Shown in pieces: positions 1 to 11,315 of a stretch of DNA of 64,000 bases (position 1 is the stretch's first letter; every line of letters begins with the position of its first letter). The notes below the pieces were generated by a model that was given only the letters and a program-made list of their open reading frames with translations, had not been told where the DNA came from and searched no databases. A program made the position numbers and the translations under genes. The stretch lies in contig JAKZZE010000012.1 of NCBI GenBank assembly GCA_024220505.1, positions 1,054,001-1,118,000 on the forward strand, given 5' to 3'. This stretch comes from Rhizopus arrhizus. Its lineage: Eukaryota; Mucoromycota; Mucoromycetes; Mucorales; Rhizopodaceae.

Positions 1-1586
1 ATCAAGGCGCGATCCTCACCAATACGAAACACATGAGCATCACCCGAGTTCTGCTGAGGAGACTGCATGATCTTTGATTGAAAATTCAACCAATAGACAT
101 AATAGATTGCATTGGCTCTCAAAGCAAAAGGTATCGTACATTTCATCTCTTTCTCTCTTGTGTATTCAAATGGACCATTTCCGATCCGCAACTCGGGTGG
201 TAGTGTATCTAGTAGCTGTACAAGAACCTGTTCGAGAGCGTAGATAGAAGCAGACGATATATGATTCACCACGCCACCAAAGTAACCAAGGATCATTCCA
301 CCTTTTTCATTAATGTAAGACGGACTGGAAAAGATGCGAACAATAAATCGAAAGCAGCAGATCGATTGGTATGTTGTCTGATCCGTCATCTCACAACCCA
401 AAGGTTCAGGTAAATGGTAAATGGGGATTGCCGTGTTGGTAAAATCGCCAGTGATTTTAGAATTCTTTAGAAAACTGAATTCGTAATAGCGAGACAAATA
501 AAACGCACGAATGCGTACCTGTTCCTGAATCACAGCATCATCGTTGTCTGGTGGGATGGGTTTCATTCGACTGATGATTTGCCAGCAGAGACTAGAGTAA
601 GTCTGTGCCTCCCTGCCGTTCAAGCTGAGAATAGAGCTGAGACTCATAAACAGCAAGGCGCAACATACTTCAGGTGTGGGTTCTTGCTCAAATAGGACTT
701 CTTTCAATTTCTTTTTGGCAATCAATTGACAATACTCAGTGAGTTGTCTTTGAGTGAATGAAAAGCCAGTGAGATTGACGTGATTACAAGTAGTGTATCC
801 AGTAAAGCCTGCAAGTGCACATGTCAAGAGTGAATCAAGATCATTGCTCAATTTGGGATAATAAACTGGGATTGGAAGAACAGGGTTAAGGGTGCCAAGA
901 CAGCTAAAGAAATTTTGAAGCATGAGATGTTTGAACAGTCGAGCTTGCTGGTCCAAGGTACCATTGAACGTGAGTCCAACAGGAAGGCCTGTTCTTGCTT
1001 GCTGTCTATTAATAAATATGTCGGTGATTAATAATTCGATTTTCATTATCGGATAAGTGACAGACAACATCTGTCTGCCTCCGGTATCTGAACAGCTCCT
1101 GATTGTGTTTTGCGTGTCAAAAGAAGCTAGTCCTTCCTTTAAAAATTTTTCCAAGTCTGATAAAGTCTTGACTGAGGTCTCTACATGAATACCTCGACTG
1201 CTGCTTGATATAGTTAGACTCCAAGAGTTATGCTGGCAGTTGAGTTGGTTACATATTCGGCATGTCGCTTCCCTTTTTATCTGCGAGAGTTGTAGCTGCA
1301 ATCGTTCTGCTTGTTGTTTCAAGATACACACAGCATTTAATAATCTGTGTTGCTCTGTCATTGAAATGTTCTTTTTGGATTTGGCTGGCCTTTCTATGTC
1401 TTTGTACATGCAATTCACATTCATTCTATGACATCTTTCACAGCTGGATTTGTCTTTTGGGACACACTTTCGTCTTTGATTTCTGCACGCTTCACCTAAT
1501 TTTAAAAACTATAAGAAGCAAAATACAGTAGCTTTTTCTTCTTTGTTACATGGATTAGGTCTTTTTTGTTTGCCTGATTCTTCCAT
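1..1586 (-). CDS. Zn2Cys6 fungal-specific transcription factor (5' part, runs off left edge)
   Basis: This is a nuclear DNA-binding regulator whose target genes cannot be told from the sequence. Exon 1 (1586-1550) begins at ATG 1586. A 54-nt intron (1549-1496) splits the first zinc-binding Cys codon (T|GT). Exon 2 (1495-1) is open to the window edge. The spliced N-terminus carries a complete Zn2Cys6 cluster: CEACRNQRRKC, then CERCHRMNVNC, in the C-x2-C-x6-C / C-x2-C-x6-C pattern. A Gln/Leu-rich probable dimerisation helix follows (LKQQAERLQLQLSQ), then about 390 residues resembling the fungal-specific TF middle homology region (for example a PPELRIGNGPFEYTRERE stretch). The start is supported because it places the zinc cluster about 13 residues from the N-terminus, as is usual. 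The C-terminus is outside the window. The family call is secure; orthology is not assigned. Confidence 0.88.
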
Positions 1587-2412
1587 TCCAATGCCAAAAA
1601 AGTTATTCAATAAAAAAGTTTAAAAAAAAAGCGGGATAGTTTTCCCCTAGAGGCCATTTACTTAATTTGGCATACAGAAAAATTTATCTTGTTAAACTTC
1701 CTTTCAGTATTTTCCTTTATAGAACCAATATTAAACATAATACAAACTTTTCCTTTTTTTTTTATGGATGAAAATTTTAATGTTTATTAAAACTCATCAA
1801 GTATGTGCATACAAGTGATACAAGTATATTAAATAGTGACTCCAAAATGCCTCCCGCTAGTGTTTCTTACACGTGTTACCTTTTCTTTCTCTCCAAACAT
1901 TTTTATCCTTGATCTCATAAGGGGTTTTTAGCTTCCACTCATTCCCTTTTGATCTGACCTGGACGAAAACGATGAGAACTAAGTCATCGCGCACTCATTT
2001 GGGTTTTAATTTGATTTGTAAATAAAGTAAATGTTTAAAAGTATTTAAACAAAGAATCGCAAGAAGTCAGTTTAGAATGTTTGTTCTAGATTTAATTGAT
2101 TACAATCTCGCTCAAAATGGGTGTTTGTTCAAAAAAGTAGTATACTATGATCTACTCTTAATCTATTCACTGCTTCCAAGAAGAAGAAGAAAAAAGCTTT
2201 TGTAATGATTAATGATGTTTAATATATTTTGTACTAGTACAAGCAATCATTGATTAATGGGATAAGCAATCAAGGACAAAATTTAATGCAATTAATTAGT
2301 CGCTTCGTCTTTCTGTAGCTGTTTTATCGCATGTATTTGGCTTTGTGTAGACATCCATAGCTTATATAGAATGTCAAGTTTTGTGCTTCAAAGGATTTAG
2401 ACTGCGTTCATA
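1587..2412. other. Intergenic, no gene seen
   Basis: AT-rich stretch between the Zn2Cys6 gene promoter and the left end of the Tc1/mariner element. It holds homopolymer A/T runs and short ORFs without coding character. The promoter of the Zn2Cys6 gene should lie in its left part. I see no RNA gene here. Confidence 0.6.
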
Positions 2413-2559
2413 TACACTCTTTCCAGAAAGTAAATTCATCTTTGGTGGAAAACAAATGTACTTAGTGGCGAGAACAGAATTCATATTGTACGAAAAATAA
2501 ATTCGCCCTAGTGGAAAATGTATCATCAGTTCACAAAAACCACTGCCTACCATCTGAAA

Positions 2560-3780
2560 GAGATGGTTCTGCCAATCATTATCTCATTCTGTCAAGTGCA
2601 TATTTGGAAAACATCAAAGGAAATCTGGCACCGAGAAAGCGTCCTTGTAGATTGACACTTTAGCCCGGGAACTGATTCATATTAGGACCTACTTTGAGCT
2701 TTATTTTTACATCAACGCACCAATTACCCTAATTTGCATTTACATATTTAGCTATATCAACCGATGTATGGATTGGAGCATTATCCATCATGAGGTAATG
2801 ACCTGTTATATGCGGATACTGGTTCACTTTATCCATCTTGGCTTTTAGAAAACTAACATAATGTCCCGTAACTACCCCTTTGCTCATACACCCAACGTCT
2901 TCTTCTCGCTTTCTCCTTTTATTAGGTGGAGGCTGAGGAAGCCTGAGGCTGCATTTAATCAGAACTTGGGCAGAAGCCTCGCCTAAAATGGTTGTTGTTC
3001 TTCCCCGTGTTTTGGTAGCTATGACTACTGCAGGGGAGCCTTTCTTTGATCATGCCATACTACGTTTCAAATTAATACGAAACGCAGATTCATCAAGAAA
3101 GACGCAGTTAGTGGTAAAATCCATGTCTATTTTTTTCCCATTTGAAATATTTGCAGATAACAAAATTAAGAAATAAAAGAAAATAGTACTTGAACATCTA
3201 GTGAGTTAGTCTCTATATAACCTCTTTATTAGATTTCAAGACGAGAGAAAATCCATGTAATCAAACTACGCCTTTATATAGGAAACATAATTATTCAAGA
3301 ACTGAAGTGAATTCAAGATCAACTTTAGTATTGAGGTTGAACAATATAAATATTGAGTATGGTTAATCTTGGAAATGAGCCTTAGAGAATACGTAATAAG
3401 TAATACTATGTATTCGGTACTTGTTATTTCTTATATAAGATTTGAGTAATCTCATACGAATAATAAGTATTTAATGAGATAAATATGACACCATTTATGA
3501 ATCCAATCTAGGCGCTCTTGAATCTTTTCCTCGCTGTTCCGGTCTACGGGTTGAAACCGGCATTCTTTGAGAGACAAATTGTAATGCTTTTCTACAAAAT
3601 CAAACAAAGTATTTTTGGATACTTTTAATTCTGTGAATACTTGTCTTAAGTACTTTATCACGTCGTCCAAAATGACTGAAGGGTTTGCATCAATGCACTC
3701 AAGAATCACTTTTCTGTACTCCTTATTAAGAATGCGTGGACGACCAGTCTTTTATATCCAAAGATGCTAAGACTTGTACA
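2560..3780 (-). pseudogene. Tc1/mariner-like DDE transposase, interrupted
   Basis: Read from 3780 downward. The N-terminal part has an AT-hook-like GRPR and helix-turn-helix region (ILNKEYRKVILECIDANPSV; about 3780-3485). The catalytic part lies at about 3165-2680. It has a first acidic motif FLDESAF and a second motif HYLMMDNAPIH, both typical of IS630/Tc1/mariner DDE enzymes. Between the two parts lies about 300 bp of unrelated AT-rich DNA (about 3180-3480). The catalytic part has in-frame stops, including a TGA where the family expects Trp (MA-stop-SKKGS) and a TAA after KYVNAN. Function is lost. The nature of the internal insert is unknown. Confidence 0.8.
3180..3480. repeat. Insert of unknown origin inside the transposase
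   Basis: About 300 bp of AT-rich DNA separates the helix-turn-helix part and the DDE part of the transposase, which otherwise read on in the same orientation. No coding content is visible. It could be a solo LTR or other non-autonomous insertion, but I could not define clear target duplications. Confidence 0.4.
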
Positions 3781-3963
3781 GGACATCCTATTTGTCAGTG
3801 AAGACGAATTTACATTTCGTACAACATGAGTTTGCTCTTGCCATCAGATGAATTCATTTTCCACCAGGGCGAATTTATTTTTCGTACAATATGAATTCTG
3901 TTCTCGCCACCAAGTACATTTGTTTTCCACCAAAGGTGAATTCACTTTCTGGAAAGAGTGTAC

Positions 3964-4080
3964 AATGAGAAAGTGTTACGTAATAGGCGTTCAAATTCGT
4001 ATTGCTGTGTCTTCTACTCAACGTTCAAAATTATTAAATATAGAGTCTTTTATAAGTCCAAAAGATCAAAAGATTGTATT

Positions 4081-4114
<34 letters not shown>

Positions 4115-4726
4115 TGAGAGCAATTAAGAAAACTGTTCATGTAAAGCAAGGTGACCAAGATACTTTGCGAAAAAAAAAAATGATTTTGACAAAAATGATA
4201 GTTCATTTAATTATTCTTTTACATAAAGTATATTTCAACCATTTTTATTGCACGGAGAATATTTTAATTTGCCCATAATGATATCATTATTTATTTTCTT
4301 GCTTTAAGCATATTCTTTATTCCCACACTTGAATAATAAAAATAAAAAGGTAGGATTTTGAAGATAATAGAGATAATAGTCCATGTAGGATGAATTTTAT
4401 TGTAAAAGAGAAAAGAAAAATGCTTTTGCCCAATAAGGCAATGTTTAATGTGTAACTCGAGTGTTGTTGTTTTCTGTAACCAATAAAGATAATTTCCTTT
4501 ATTAGTCTTTGCTTTAATGATTAGCAAGGATCATATAGAAAACGGAAGCAGAAAAAAAAAACATGGGTTTGTGTGTATGCGTAACTAATCACTCATATAC
4601 GCACACTCTCACATCATCTTGACATAGTTTTATGCGTGTTTCTTACACGTATAAAAATGAGGAAAAAAAAAAAAAAACAAATGCCCATATACGCATTTTA
4701 CATTTAACTTCAACCATTTTTTAAAC
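3964..4726. other. Intergenic, no gene seen
   Basis: The stretch holds two poly(A) runs (4082-4111 and 4663-4677) and AT-rich sequence. The region just before 4727 is the presumed promoter and leader of the DUF1264 gene. Confidence 0.6.
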
Positions 4727-5407
4727 ATGTGCAGTGAACAAGGAAAAACATCGACTCTTAAGGCTGGTATGGAACTTGCCTCTGGTCCCTTCATGAGCTT
4801 CAAACCAATGAGTGGAATCTGTGAAAGTTTCTGTGGCATTCATCCTTACTCAAACGACATGAACCGTCAAATCATCTCTTACCACTATTGTCATCTTATT
4901 GATGAGGACAGACGTCAATGCCTTGTGTACGACAGTGATTCTGTAGATGCAAAGTTGATCGCGGTTGAATATATTATCTCTGAGACGCTCTTCAAGTCTT
5001 TACCAGAAAAGGAAAAGAAATTTTGGCACTCTCACAAGTATGAAGTTCAAAGTGGTATGCTTTGTATGACTGGTAAATCTATGGTGCCAGATGCTGTGAC
5101 ATCCTCTGCTGAAAAGCCCGCACTTGAAATCCTTGTAAATACCTATGGTAAGACCTGGCAACTTTGGCCTGTGGATGATAATGGCAATTGTTCTTCCAAA
5201 GTCCCTCTTGGTCCTCCTCAGTTATTGATGTCCTTTACAGCTGATGGTCAAGTCAGACCTGAGATTATTGATCGTAGAGATAAGCAGATGGGTATCTCAA
5301 CTCAAAAGAAGCGTGAAGAGAGAAAGGATATCAAGGGTAATCCTGTTGCAGAAGGTGCTGATCAGTGGGAAAAAGGTAACGCTTTCCAGATCCCAGCTGA
5401 TATTTAA
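4727..5407 (+). CDS. DUF1264 / oil body-associated protein (OBAP)-like
   Basis: A single-exon 226-residue protein of the DUF1264 family, the family of plant oil body-associated proteins. The molecular activity of the family is not established. Diagnostic stretches are visible in order: an N-terminal ICESFCGIHPYSNDMNRQ, the YHYCHLIDEDRRQCLVYDS block (about residues 53-71), LIAVEYIISETLF, FWHSHKYEVQSGML (about 99-112), TYGKTWQLWPVD and PLGPPQLLMSFTADGQ (about 165-180). Length and motif order match the family. The ATG at 4727 fits, since the first conserved region starts a few residues later. It lies between a transposon and the Medusa-like gene with no functional link visible. The role is inferred from family only. 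Confidence 0.9.
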   Translation: MCSEQGKTSTLKAGMELASGPFMSFKPMSGICESFCGIHPYSNDMNRQIISYHYCHLIDEDRRQCLVYDSDSVDAKLIAVEYIISETLFKSLPEKEKKFWHSHKYEVQSGMLCMTGKSMVPDAVTSSAEKPALEILVNTYGKTWQLWPVDDNGNCSSKVPLGPPQLLMSFTADGQVRPEIIDRRDKQMGISTQKKREERKDIKGNPVAEGADQWEKGNAFQIPADI

Positions 5408-6315
5408 AAAAAAAAGTGTGTGTATCGTAATAATCATCAAATGTTAATAAATCGCTTTATTATTGTTATTTTGCATAATATTTGGGATTTCACACTTTTG
5501 AATAGATAAGAAAATATGAATAAATGCTATTTTGTATTCAAAATGATAGCTTTAGGGTAAGCATAAACTATACGGTATCAATTGATTTGCTTATGAGCTC
5601 TAGCAGACAAAGTTGATAACTAAGCCTGACATGAAAAAAATAAAAGGGAAGCAAACAGATTTATCCATAGCATTTCTTTGAATTATGTTTAATAAGAGTT
5701 GCTATAATGCTTGTATCATTTATTACAAACCAAAAGGCGATTTGTCTAACGAATAAATCATTGACTTTAATTGAATCAGTTGAAATTTATATTACAGTTA
5801 TCTTACCTTCTTATCTGATCAAATCATATATGAAAAAGGAAGTGCCACTCAAAACTTTAGTAAATTACTCTTTTTATATTAAAAAAAAACCACTTATTGA
5901 ACCCTTTGTTACAATTGAAACGGTTGAAACAATCAATTGGCTGAATAGTTTTCCAGCACTCTTATTATACATTTGTCCTATGTAAATAACCACAATTTAG
6001 ATCAATTTCAAATTATTTATGCCATCATCATTTATGCAAGGCTATTAAGTACACTTACTATTTCATGCCCCAGTATTTGTAAATAAGAAAAACTAAGAAA
6101 GGAATACAATATGATTTATGTGAAACTACATTACAAGTTAATGCGGTAAACCATGCTTAATAATTGATTAAAACAGACATGGTTTACTGCATATAATTTT
6201 TATTAACGATTATTAACAATAAAAAGTAAATATAATAAATGTATATTAAAAAAGAAGTAAAGGTAATTATATAAAGTGTATCTAGTTTTTTTTTTTTAAA
6301 AAAAAAAGTTGGATT
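5408..6315. other. Intergenic between two convergent genes, no gene seen
   Basis: A 908-bp AT-rich interval. One imperfect hairpin is listed separately at 6141-6192. A 92-residue open frame at 5707-5985 has low-complexity AT-driven composition and no recognisable motif, so it is not called. Confidence 0.6.
6141..6192. promoter_or_regulatory. Hairpin-forming inverted repeat downstream of the Medusa-like gene
   Basis: Arms 6141-6155 and 6178-6192 pair over 15 positions with one mismatch (a G-T position) around a 22-nt AT-rich loop. It lies about 125-175 nt beyond the stop codon of the minus-strand gene ending at 6316, so it could be in that transcript's 3' untranslated region. Any function is inference. 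Confidence 0.4.
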
Positions 6316-7932
6316 CTAGTCATTCTGATCATTAAGATTATCATTCTCTGTAATAATACTTTGAGTCGTACTATAACTCGCAGTGAATTTACTAACAATC
6401 TTTTGAAGTGCTTCATCCAACTTATTCCATTTGAACACCTTGAGATCTTTTTCAATATTCCTAGGTTTTGGTTTCGGGAACCCCATGACGAGTCTGAAAA
6501 AGTCCACGGTATCCTCTTTATGCTTACTGATCGTCTCGGGTTCAAACCCTTCCAGATTTCTTCGCACCCGGTTCTTTTCTTCAACAGTAAACATGACGCC
6601 AATCAAAAATTGAAGCAAGGAAATGCAGTCAACTGATGTCACATAATAGTCTGCCTTCTCTTCCCAATAGATACAAGAGACCACAAAGTCGGGTGGATCT
6701 CCAGACCGTTTGGGACGATACACGTTAAATTTGGCAAAGATGGACTCAGTACCTTCTTGTCTTCGCCAGAATTGAACCAGACGACGTTGATTTTTTCTTT
6801 CTTCTTCTGTCCAATCTTGAATCATCTCTGAGAGATGACCTTCGATCGTAAGCGTCGCGTTACTCAGAACGTTTGCGAAGGGGTCTGGTGGGAGTTGTCC
6901 AGATGCGACAGGGGTTTGGCTTGGTAAGGCGGGTACGATCGGAACAGTACTTTGTGGCTGGATAGGATGAAGTGAAGGTGGATTGGAAGGCAAAGGTTGA
7001 ATCGGATGAAGTTGAGACATGGATTGAGGTGAATAGATACCCGATTGATGATGCTGAGGCGTAGGAGGAGATGAGACATGTGCAAAATGATGCGGAGGTG
7101 AAACCATCATGGGTGGATTGGACATCATTCCTTGAGGAGGACGCATCTGAATAGGACTGCTGCTAGGCATCATAGACATCATGAAATTAGAAGATGAGTT
7201 TTCAGGAAACTGTAATCCTCCAGAAGTATCAGGTGGTCTATAGTTGGGATAGTTGAGTATTTGAGCAGCAGCAGCTGCTGCATCCATATCATTCACTCTT
7301 GATGAAGAGGAAGGTAAGCCCATGTATGGCATATTATAGTAATTAGGTGAGTAAGGCATATAAGATTGAGCGGATGGACTAAGTTGTTGATCTATAAGAA
7401 ATGTTAATAATTTAATAAATAAATTAAACAATTACCTCCAATTCTACTTCTTTTAGCATTCACATCATATTCATGCATTGTTCTTCTTCTGTTGCTATAA
7501 GAAAAGTAACCAGCAAACCAACTATCCAAGACTTGAATATGATCTTCAGTACCTTCACGTATCATAACAAGATAGATTGGAACTTTTTCGCTATCAGGTG
7601 TTGATGTTAAAGTGTGCATTGGTACATGAGAATGAAATGAGATGATCTGATGAGTCGTATTTATAGAGAAATGAGTAGGAACAATACAAGAACCAAATGT
7701 AATTCTGATCAATGTACTGTTTAAGTTATTTAATGTCGTATTAATCACGAATGGATCACCAACTTGTCCTCTACTTGGGCTATATTCAATAATAGCAGGC
7801 GCTTCGAATAGGTTGGTAGGTTCACTGTGAGGTAACCATTGTTGATATTGATTATTATTATAATCTATGTTGAAGCTTTAATGATTTTGATAAAATTCAT
7901 GCATTTTTTTTTATATATTTACTCTGTGACAT
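6316..7932 (-). CDS. Medusa (MedA/Acr1)-like transcriptional regulator
   Basis: Related to Aspergillus MedA and Neurospora acr-1, regulators of conidiation and development acting in the nucleus. Exons: 7932-7923, 7864-7436 and 7391-6316. Introns are 58 and 44 nt and the protein is 504 aa. The ten-base first exon (ATGTCACAGA) is inferred because its donor GTAAAT and the acceptor at 7865 restore one frame. The conserved N-terminal block APAIIEYSPSRGQVGDPF, then a domain ending FAGYFSYSNRRRTMHEYDVN, is characteristic of the family. The middle (about residues 150-330) is Pro/Ser/Gln/Met-rich and low complexity. The C-terminal block (EEERKNQRRLVQFWRRQEG to FRLVMGFPKPKPRNIEKDLK) is the second conserved domain. 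It is transcribed away from the KH gene, sharing 7933-8905. Confidence 0.85.
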
Positions 7933-8905
7933 GAAAGAATAAAAAAGCAAAAAGGATCTTCCTTTTATGTTGATCTGTCAAAAGATAGAGAAATAAAGTG
8001 ATTAGTTTCATTGCAATAAAAAAGATAAAGAAAAAGAAGGATGAATAGTAAAGAATACTTTATATTGTTTGATCCCATATTATTTATTTATTATTATGAT
8101 TGTATTATGCAGATCAATTTAATATAAGCTTTTTATTCTTTACTATTTTTCTCTCTTTTAATAAAATTCATTTCCGACTTTCATAACGTCTAACGCATGG
8201 TCGTACAGGATGAAGTTTGTGTGGGAATTGATAACTCACCTTTATTTTTGTTTTCACGAAAGAGAGAAAAAAAAAAAAAGAGGAAAGAGACGCAGCAGGA
8301 AAAATGCAAAAGAGTTCACTTTGTTTCTATTCATTAAAAAATGTAAAACTCATTCAATAAGATATTCGAAACTCTTTAGCATTTTTGAAACATATTCAAT
8401 TCTCAAGTGATATCATCGCCTCTTTAGAAAAAATGCACATCATTATTTATGTGGCTTATGATTAACGTACCCCCCCTCTCCTCATTCACCCGCTCTGTTT
8501 TACTCTGCTTTTTTTTTTTTTTTTCCTTTCAACACATCTCTACACCAAAACCTCTTTTATATTTCCTTTTCCCTTTCTTTTTTTTTTAATATAAAAAAAA
8601 GATATAAACGCAATCATAAGAAAAATAACCCTCATTTGTGGTATCCCAAGTAAATGAACTCTTTTTGTAACCTTTTATACATGTCCTTATTCATTCCTGC
8701 CCAGATTTATACTTATACACGCCTATACTTTCCCATCTTATCACACACATAACCTTCATACCTTTTTCTTTTTCTTTATAATAAATAGTTTTACACTCGC
8801 ACATTAAAAGGTAAAATAGCGTTATTATTATTTTTTTTAAAAAAAAGCCTTTTGAGGGGCTTTTTTTTAATTTGCAAACTTACACGTGTTATCTTATTTG
8901 TTTAG
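7933..8905. promoter_or_regulatory. Shared divergent promoter region (Medusa-like / KH protein)
   Basis: This 973-bp interval separates two divergently transcribed genes. It is rich in poly-pyrimidine and poly-purine tracts (for example 8468-8500 and 8505-8590). A possible 5'-untranslated intron of the KH gene runs from a GTAAAA donor at 8811 to TTTAG at 8905, directly before the ATG. Promoter elements are not individually assigned. Confidence 0.5.
8839..8868 (+). promoter_or_regulatory. Perfect 11-bp hairpin in the KH gene leader or leader intron
   Basis: Arms 8839-8849 (A-run then GCC) and 8858-8868 (GGC then T-run) are perfectly complementary around an 8-nt loop. It sits 38 nt before the ATG of the KH gene, inside the possible leader intron 8811-8905. 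The form resembles an intrinsic terminator, which is not a known signal for fungal RNA polymerase II, so a role in RNA folding is only a guess. Confidence 0.4.
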
Positions 8906-10302
8906 ATGTCAGATACTGAAAACATTGACAGAAGTAAGCGCCCTCGTCGTGAAGAAGATTGGGATTCTGAAAACGAAGGCGACAATCAAGATGACCGTCA
9001 TCCTAAACGACAAGCTATTCCTGATCCCGAAACAAAAGCACCTCACTTTTTCCCAGCGGATGAACAACAAAAACCACGCAATAAAGGATATACGAGAACA
9101 GTAACAGTGGCTTCAGAAGAAGGCATGATTGCAGGCAATATCTCCCTTCGTTCCTTGGTAGGTATGAAGGATGCTGGTTTGATTATTGGAAAAGGCGGTA
9201 AGAACGTGAGTGAGATTCGTGATTCATCAATGGCTCGTGTGAATATTTCAGATATTGTACCTGGTGCTGCTGAGCGTATCTTGACCGTTGTAGGACCTGT
9301 GTCAGCTGTAGCCAAAGTATGCTTTTTTTCTTGTCTAGTTTTACCGCATAAAAAGAACTAAACAACAATGTGTATTGTAGGCTTATGCTTTAGTAGCAGA
9401 AAAGATTATTGAAGAAAACACATTAGCTGAAGATAGCAAAGGACCAATTCAGCAAGATGTAACAATTAAAATTCTTATACTTGCCAATCGAATGGGTTCT
9501 ATTATTGGTAAAAGTGGTTCCGTCATTCGATCCATTCAAGAAACGAGTGGTGCTAAGGTCAGCGCTCAAGAAGAACCACTGCCCTTATCAACTGAACGCG
9601 TTGTAACTATTCACGGTACACCCGATGCTATTGAACAAGCAGTGAAAAAGATTGGTGATATCTTGGTCGATCAGCCCAACCATCACGGAAATTATATGCT
9701 CTATAAACCTATCGCTGGTGCTGCACCACACACCAGTAGTTCCAATCATGGTAATGGACATCGTAATTATCGCAGATCCAACGACAACAACAATGCAGCT
9801 AGCCATGCTATGCCGACAGCAGCAGCAGCAGCTATGATGGGATACAGTGGTATGTTGCCTATGGGTAACATGTCGATGAATGGATTTTATTATCCACCAA
9901 CTAATTATCCTGGAGGATCTGGTGGAAGACAAGGTGATTATCCACTGCCAATGATGCCTGGACTCTCAAATCTGAGTATGATGGGTGGCTTATCTAATAT
10001 GATGCCAGCTACACAATCACAACAAATTTATATTCCTAATGAGATGGTAAATTAGTTTAGTATATATATATGTGTTTTTATTTAATTATATATGATAGGT
10101 TGGATGTATTATTGGTAAAGGAGGAATGAAAATTAATGAAATTAGACAAACCAGTGGTAGCCACATCAAGATTGCTGATCCTAGCACTGATAGTCATGAA
10201 AGATTAATCACAATTACAGGCACACCTGAAAGTAATCAAATGGCTCTATATTTGTTATACTCTCGCTTGGAAGCAGAACAGAAAAGAGTTGGATCTAGAT
10301 GA
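8906..10302 (+). CDS. Three-KH-domain RNA-binding protein (PCBP / Pbp2-Rnc1 type)
   Basis: A poly(C)-binding-type protein expected to bind mRNA, similar in architecture to fission yeast Rnc1 and budding yeast Pbp2/Hek2. Exons: 8906-9316, 9381-10046 and 10099-10302, with introns of 64 and 52 nt, giving 426 aa. All splice joins are at codon boundaries. KH1 has the loop GLIIGKGGKNVSEIR (about residue 91), KH2 has MGSIIGKSGSVIRSIQ (about 175) and KH3 has VGCIIGKGGMKINEIR (about 360). All three GxxG loops are intact. An acidic/basic N-terminal tail precedes KH1, and an Asn/Met/Gly-rich linker (about 250-355) separates KH2 from KH3. Alternatives within the family cannot be resolved here. Confidence 0.93.
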
Positions 10303-10382
10303 GTTTGAAATTAATTCAGTAACAAAGTTATAAATAAAACTTAAATATAAATTTCAGCCTCTTTTTCTTTGGCTGTTTTTAA

Positions 10383-11315
10383 ATGAACTTGCTGCTGTTG
10401 GGTATATTTTATTTTCATACTCTTGTATTTTCTTATCCAAGTGCACCAGGAACAGTAAGTTTAGGGCTTTTATGTTGTGTATATATAAAACTGACAATTC
10501 GAAAGTGTAATCTAAGCGAAAAGAGAATGTTGAGTGTAGGCCATGGACCTTCTAAATCAACATGTCTTGATTGTTATGGTGTCAGCATTAAACCTGATTC
10601 CTCACTTGTTAATATACAACTCACTGGGAAATTTGCTTACCAAGGCATCGTTATGCTTGTAAAAGAGAAATATACCAATAAGACAGTAGGCGAGTTCAAA
10701 ACATTTGACGAAGATTTATTTACCTCAGTAGCATGTGATGACGATGAAGAAGAACAAGACTGGGTTGAACCAGATACAACGGCTGTCATTGGCCATGTGG
10801 ATGCTAAATTAAAAAATTGGCCTGTTAATGTCGGTTGGAATATAGATCTTATTGACAAACAGACAATCGATTTAAAATTCCAAGCCATGGTTGTTGTAAG
10901 TCAAAAGCACAGATAAACAGCCAATCAGGGAATTTTATATAACAAATCATTTTCTTAGATTGATTATGAAAATTTTCATTTATTACCAGAGACAGAATTC
11001 AAACTGAAAAGAAAAGTGATTACCACGACAGAAAAGAAGGAGACAGCAAAGCCTACAGGCATAATCCAACCAAGTACCTCATCAATAAGAAAAGAGATAG
11101 AAACACAGACTATATTAGAAGTAGAACATAAGAAAGAAGATGTGATGGTTGAGCAAGAACATAATGAATTATTTATCTGGACTTTCCTTACTCTCTCAAT
11201 CATATATTGTTCTTTCTCAATTTGTTTACGACAATTCATCAATAGACAAAGAAAAAGAAAAGCTATAGACAGTGAACTTCAATTAGTACCAACAGTTAGT
11301 ACAAAAGACAACTAG
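10383..11315 (+). CDS. Secretory-pathway type I membrane protein, possibly Reeler-like ectodomain
   Basis: Exons: 10383-10454, 10506-10895 and 10959-11315, 272 aa. The N-terminus is a signal peptide (MNLLLLGIFYFHTLVFS). The lumenal or extracellular part includes paired cysteines (STCLDCYG), a KFAYQGIVMLVKE strand region and a NWPVNVGWNIDLIDKQTIDL stretch. This pattern recalls Reeler/DOMON-type beta-sandwich domains, but I am not certain. A single membrane segment (LFIWTFLTLSIIYCSFSICL, about residues 225-244) is followed by a short basic cytoplasmic tail (RQRKRK). The gene starts 80 bp after the KH gene on the same strand. Orientation and topology are clear; the function is unknown. Confidence 0.72.

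Larger units (their letters stand above)
2413..3963 (-). mobile_element. Decayed Tc1/mariner-type DNA transposon with long inverted repeats
   Basis: The ends are inverted copies beginning TACACTCTTTCCAGAAAGT at 2413 and ending with its complement at 3963. TA is at both outer edges, as expected for the TA target duplication of this superfamily. The inverted repeat continues imperfectly for more than 100 bp inward (about 2413-2525 against 3845-3963). The interior holds a broken transposase on the minus strand. The length of about 1.55 kb is normal for the group. It cannot move itself because its transposase is interrupted. Confidence 0.85.

Noticed and set aside
4082..4111. Poly(A) runs (also 13658-13701, 56568-56600, 61372-61394) as retroposon tails
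   Set aside because: No target duplications or upstream element body could be tied to most of them. They are treated as homopolymer tracts.
5707..5985. 92-residue plus-strand open frame
   Set aside because: AT-driven composition with no recognisable domain or supporting splice context.
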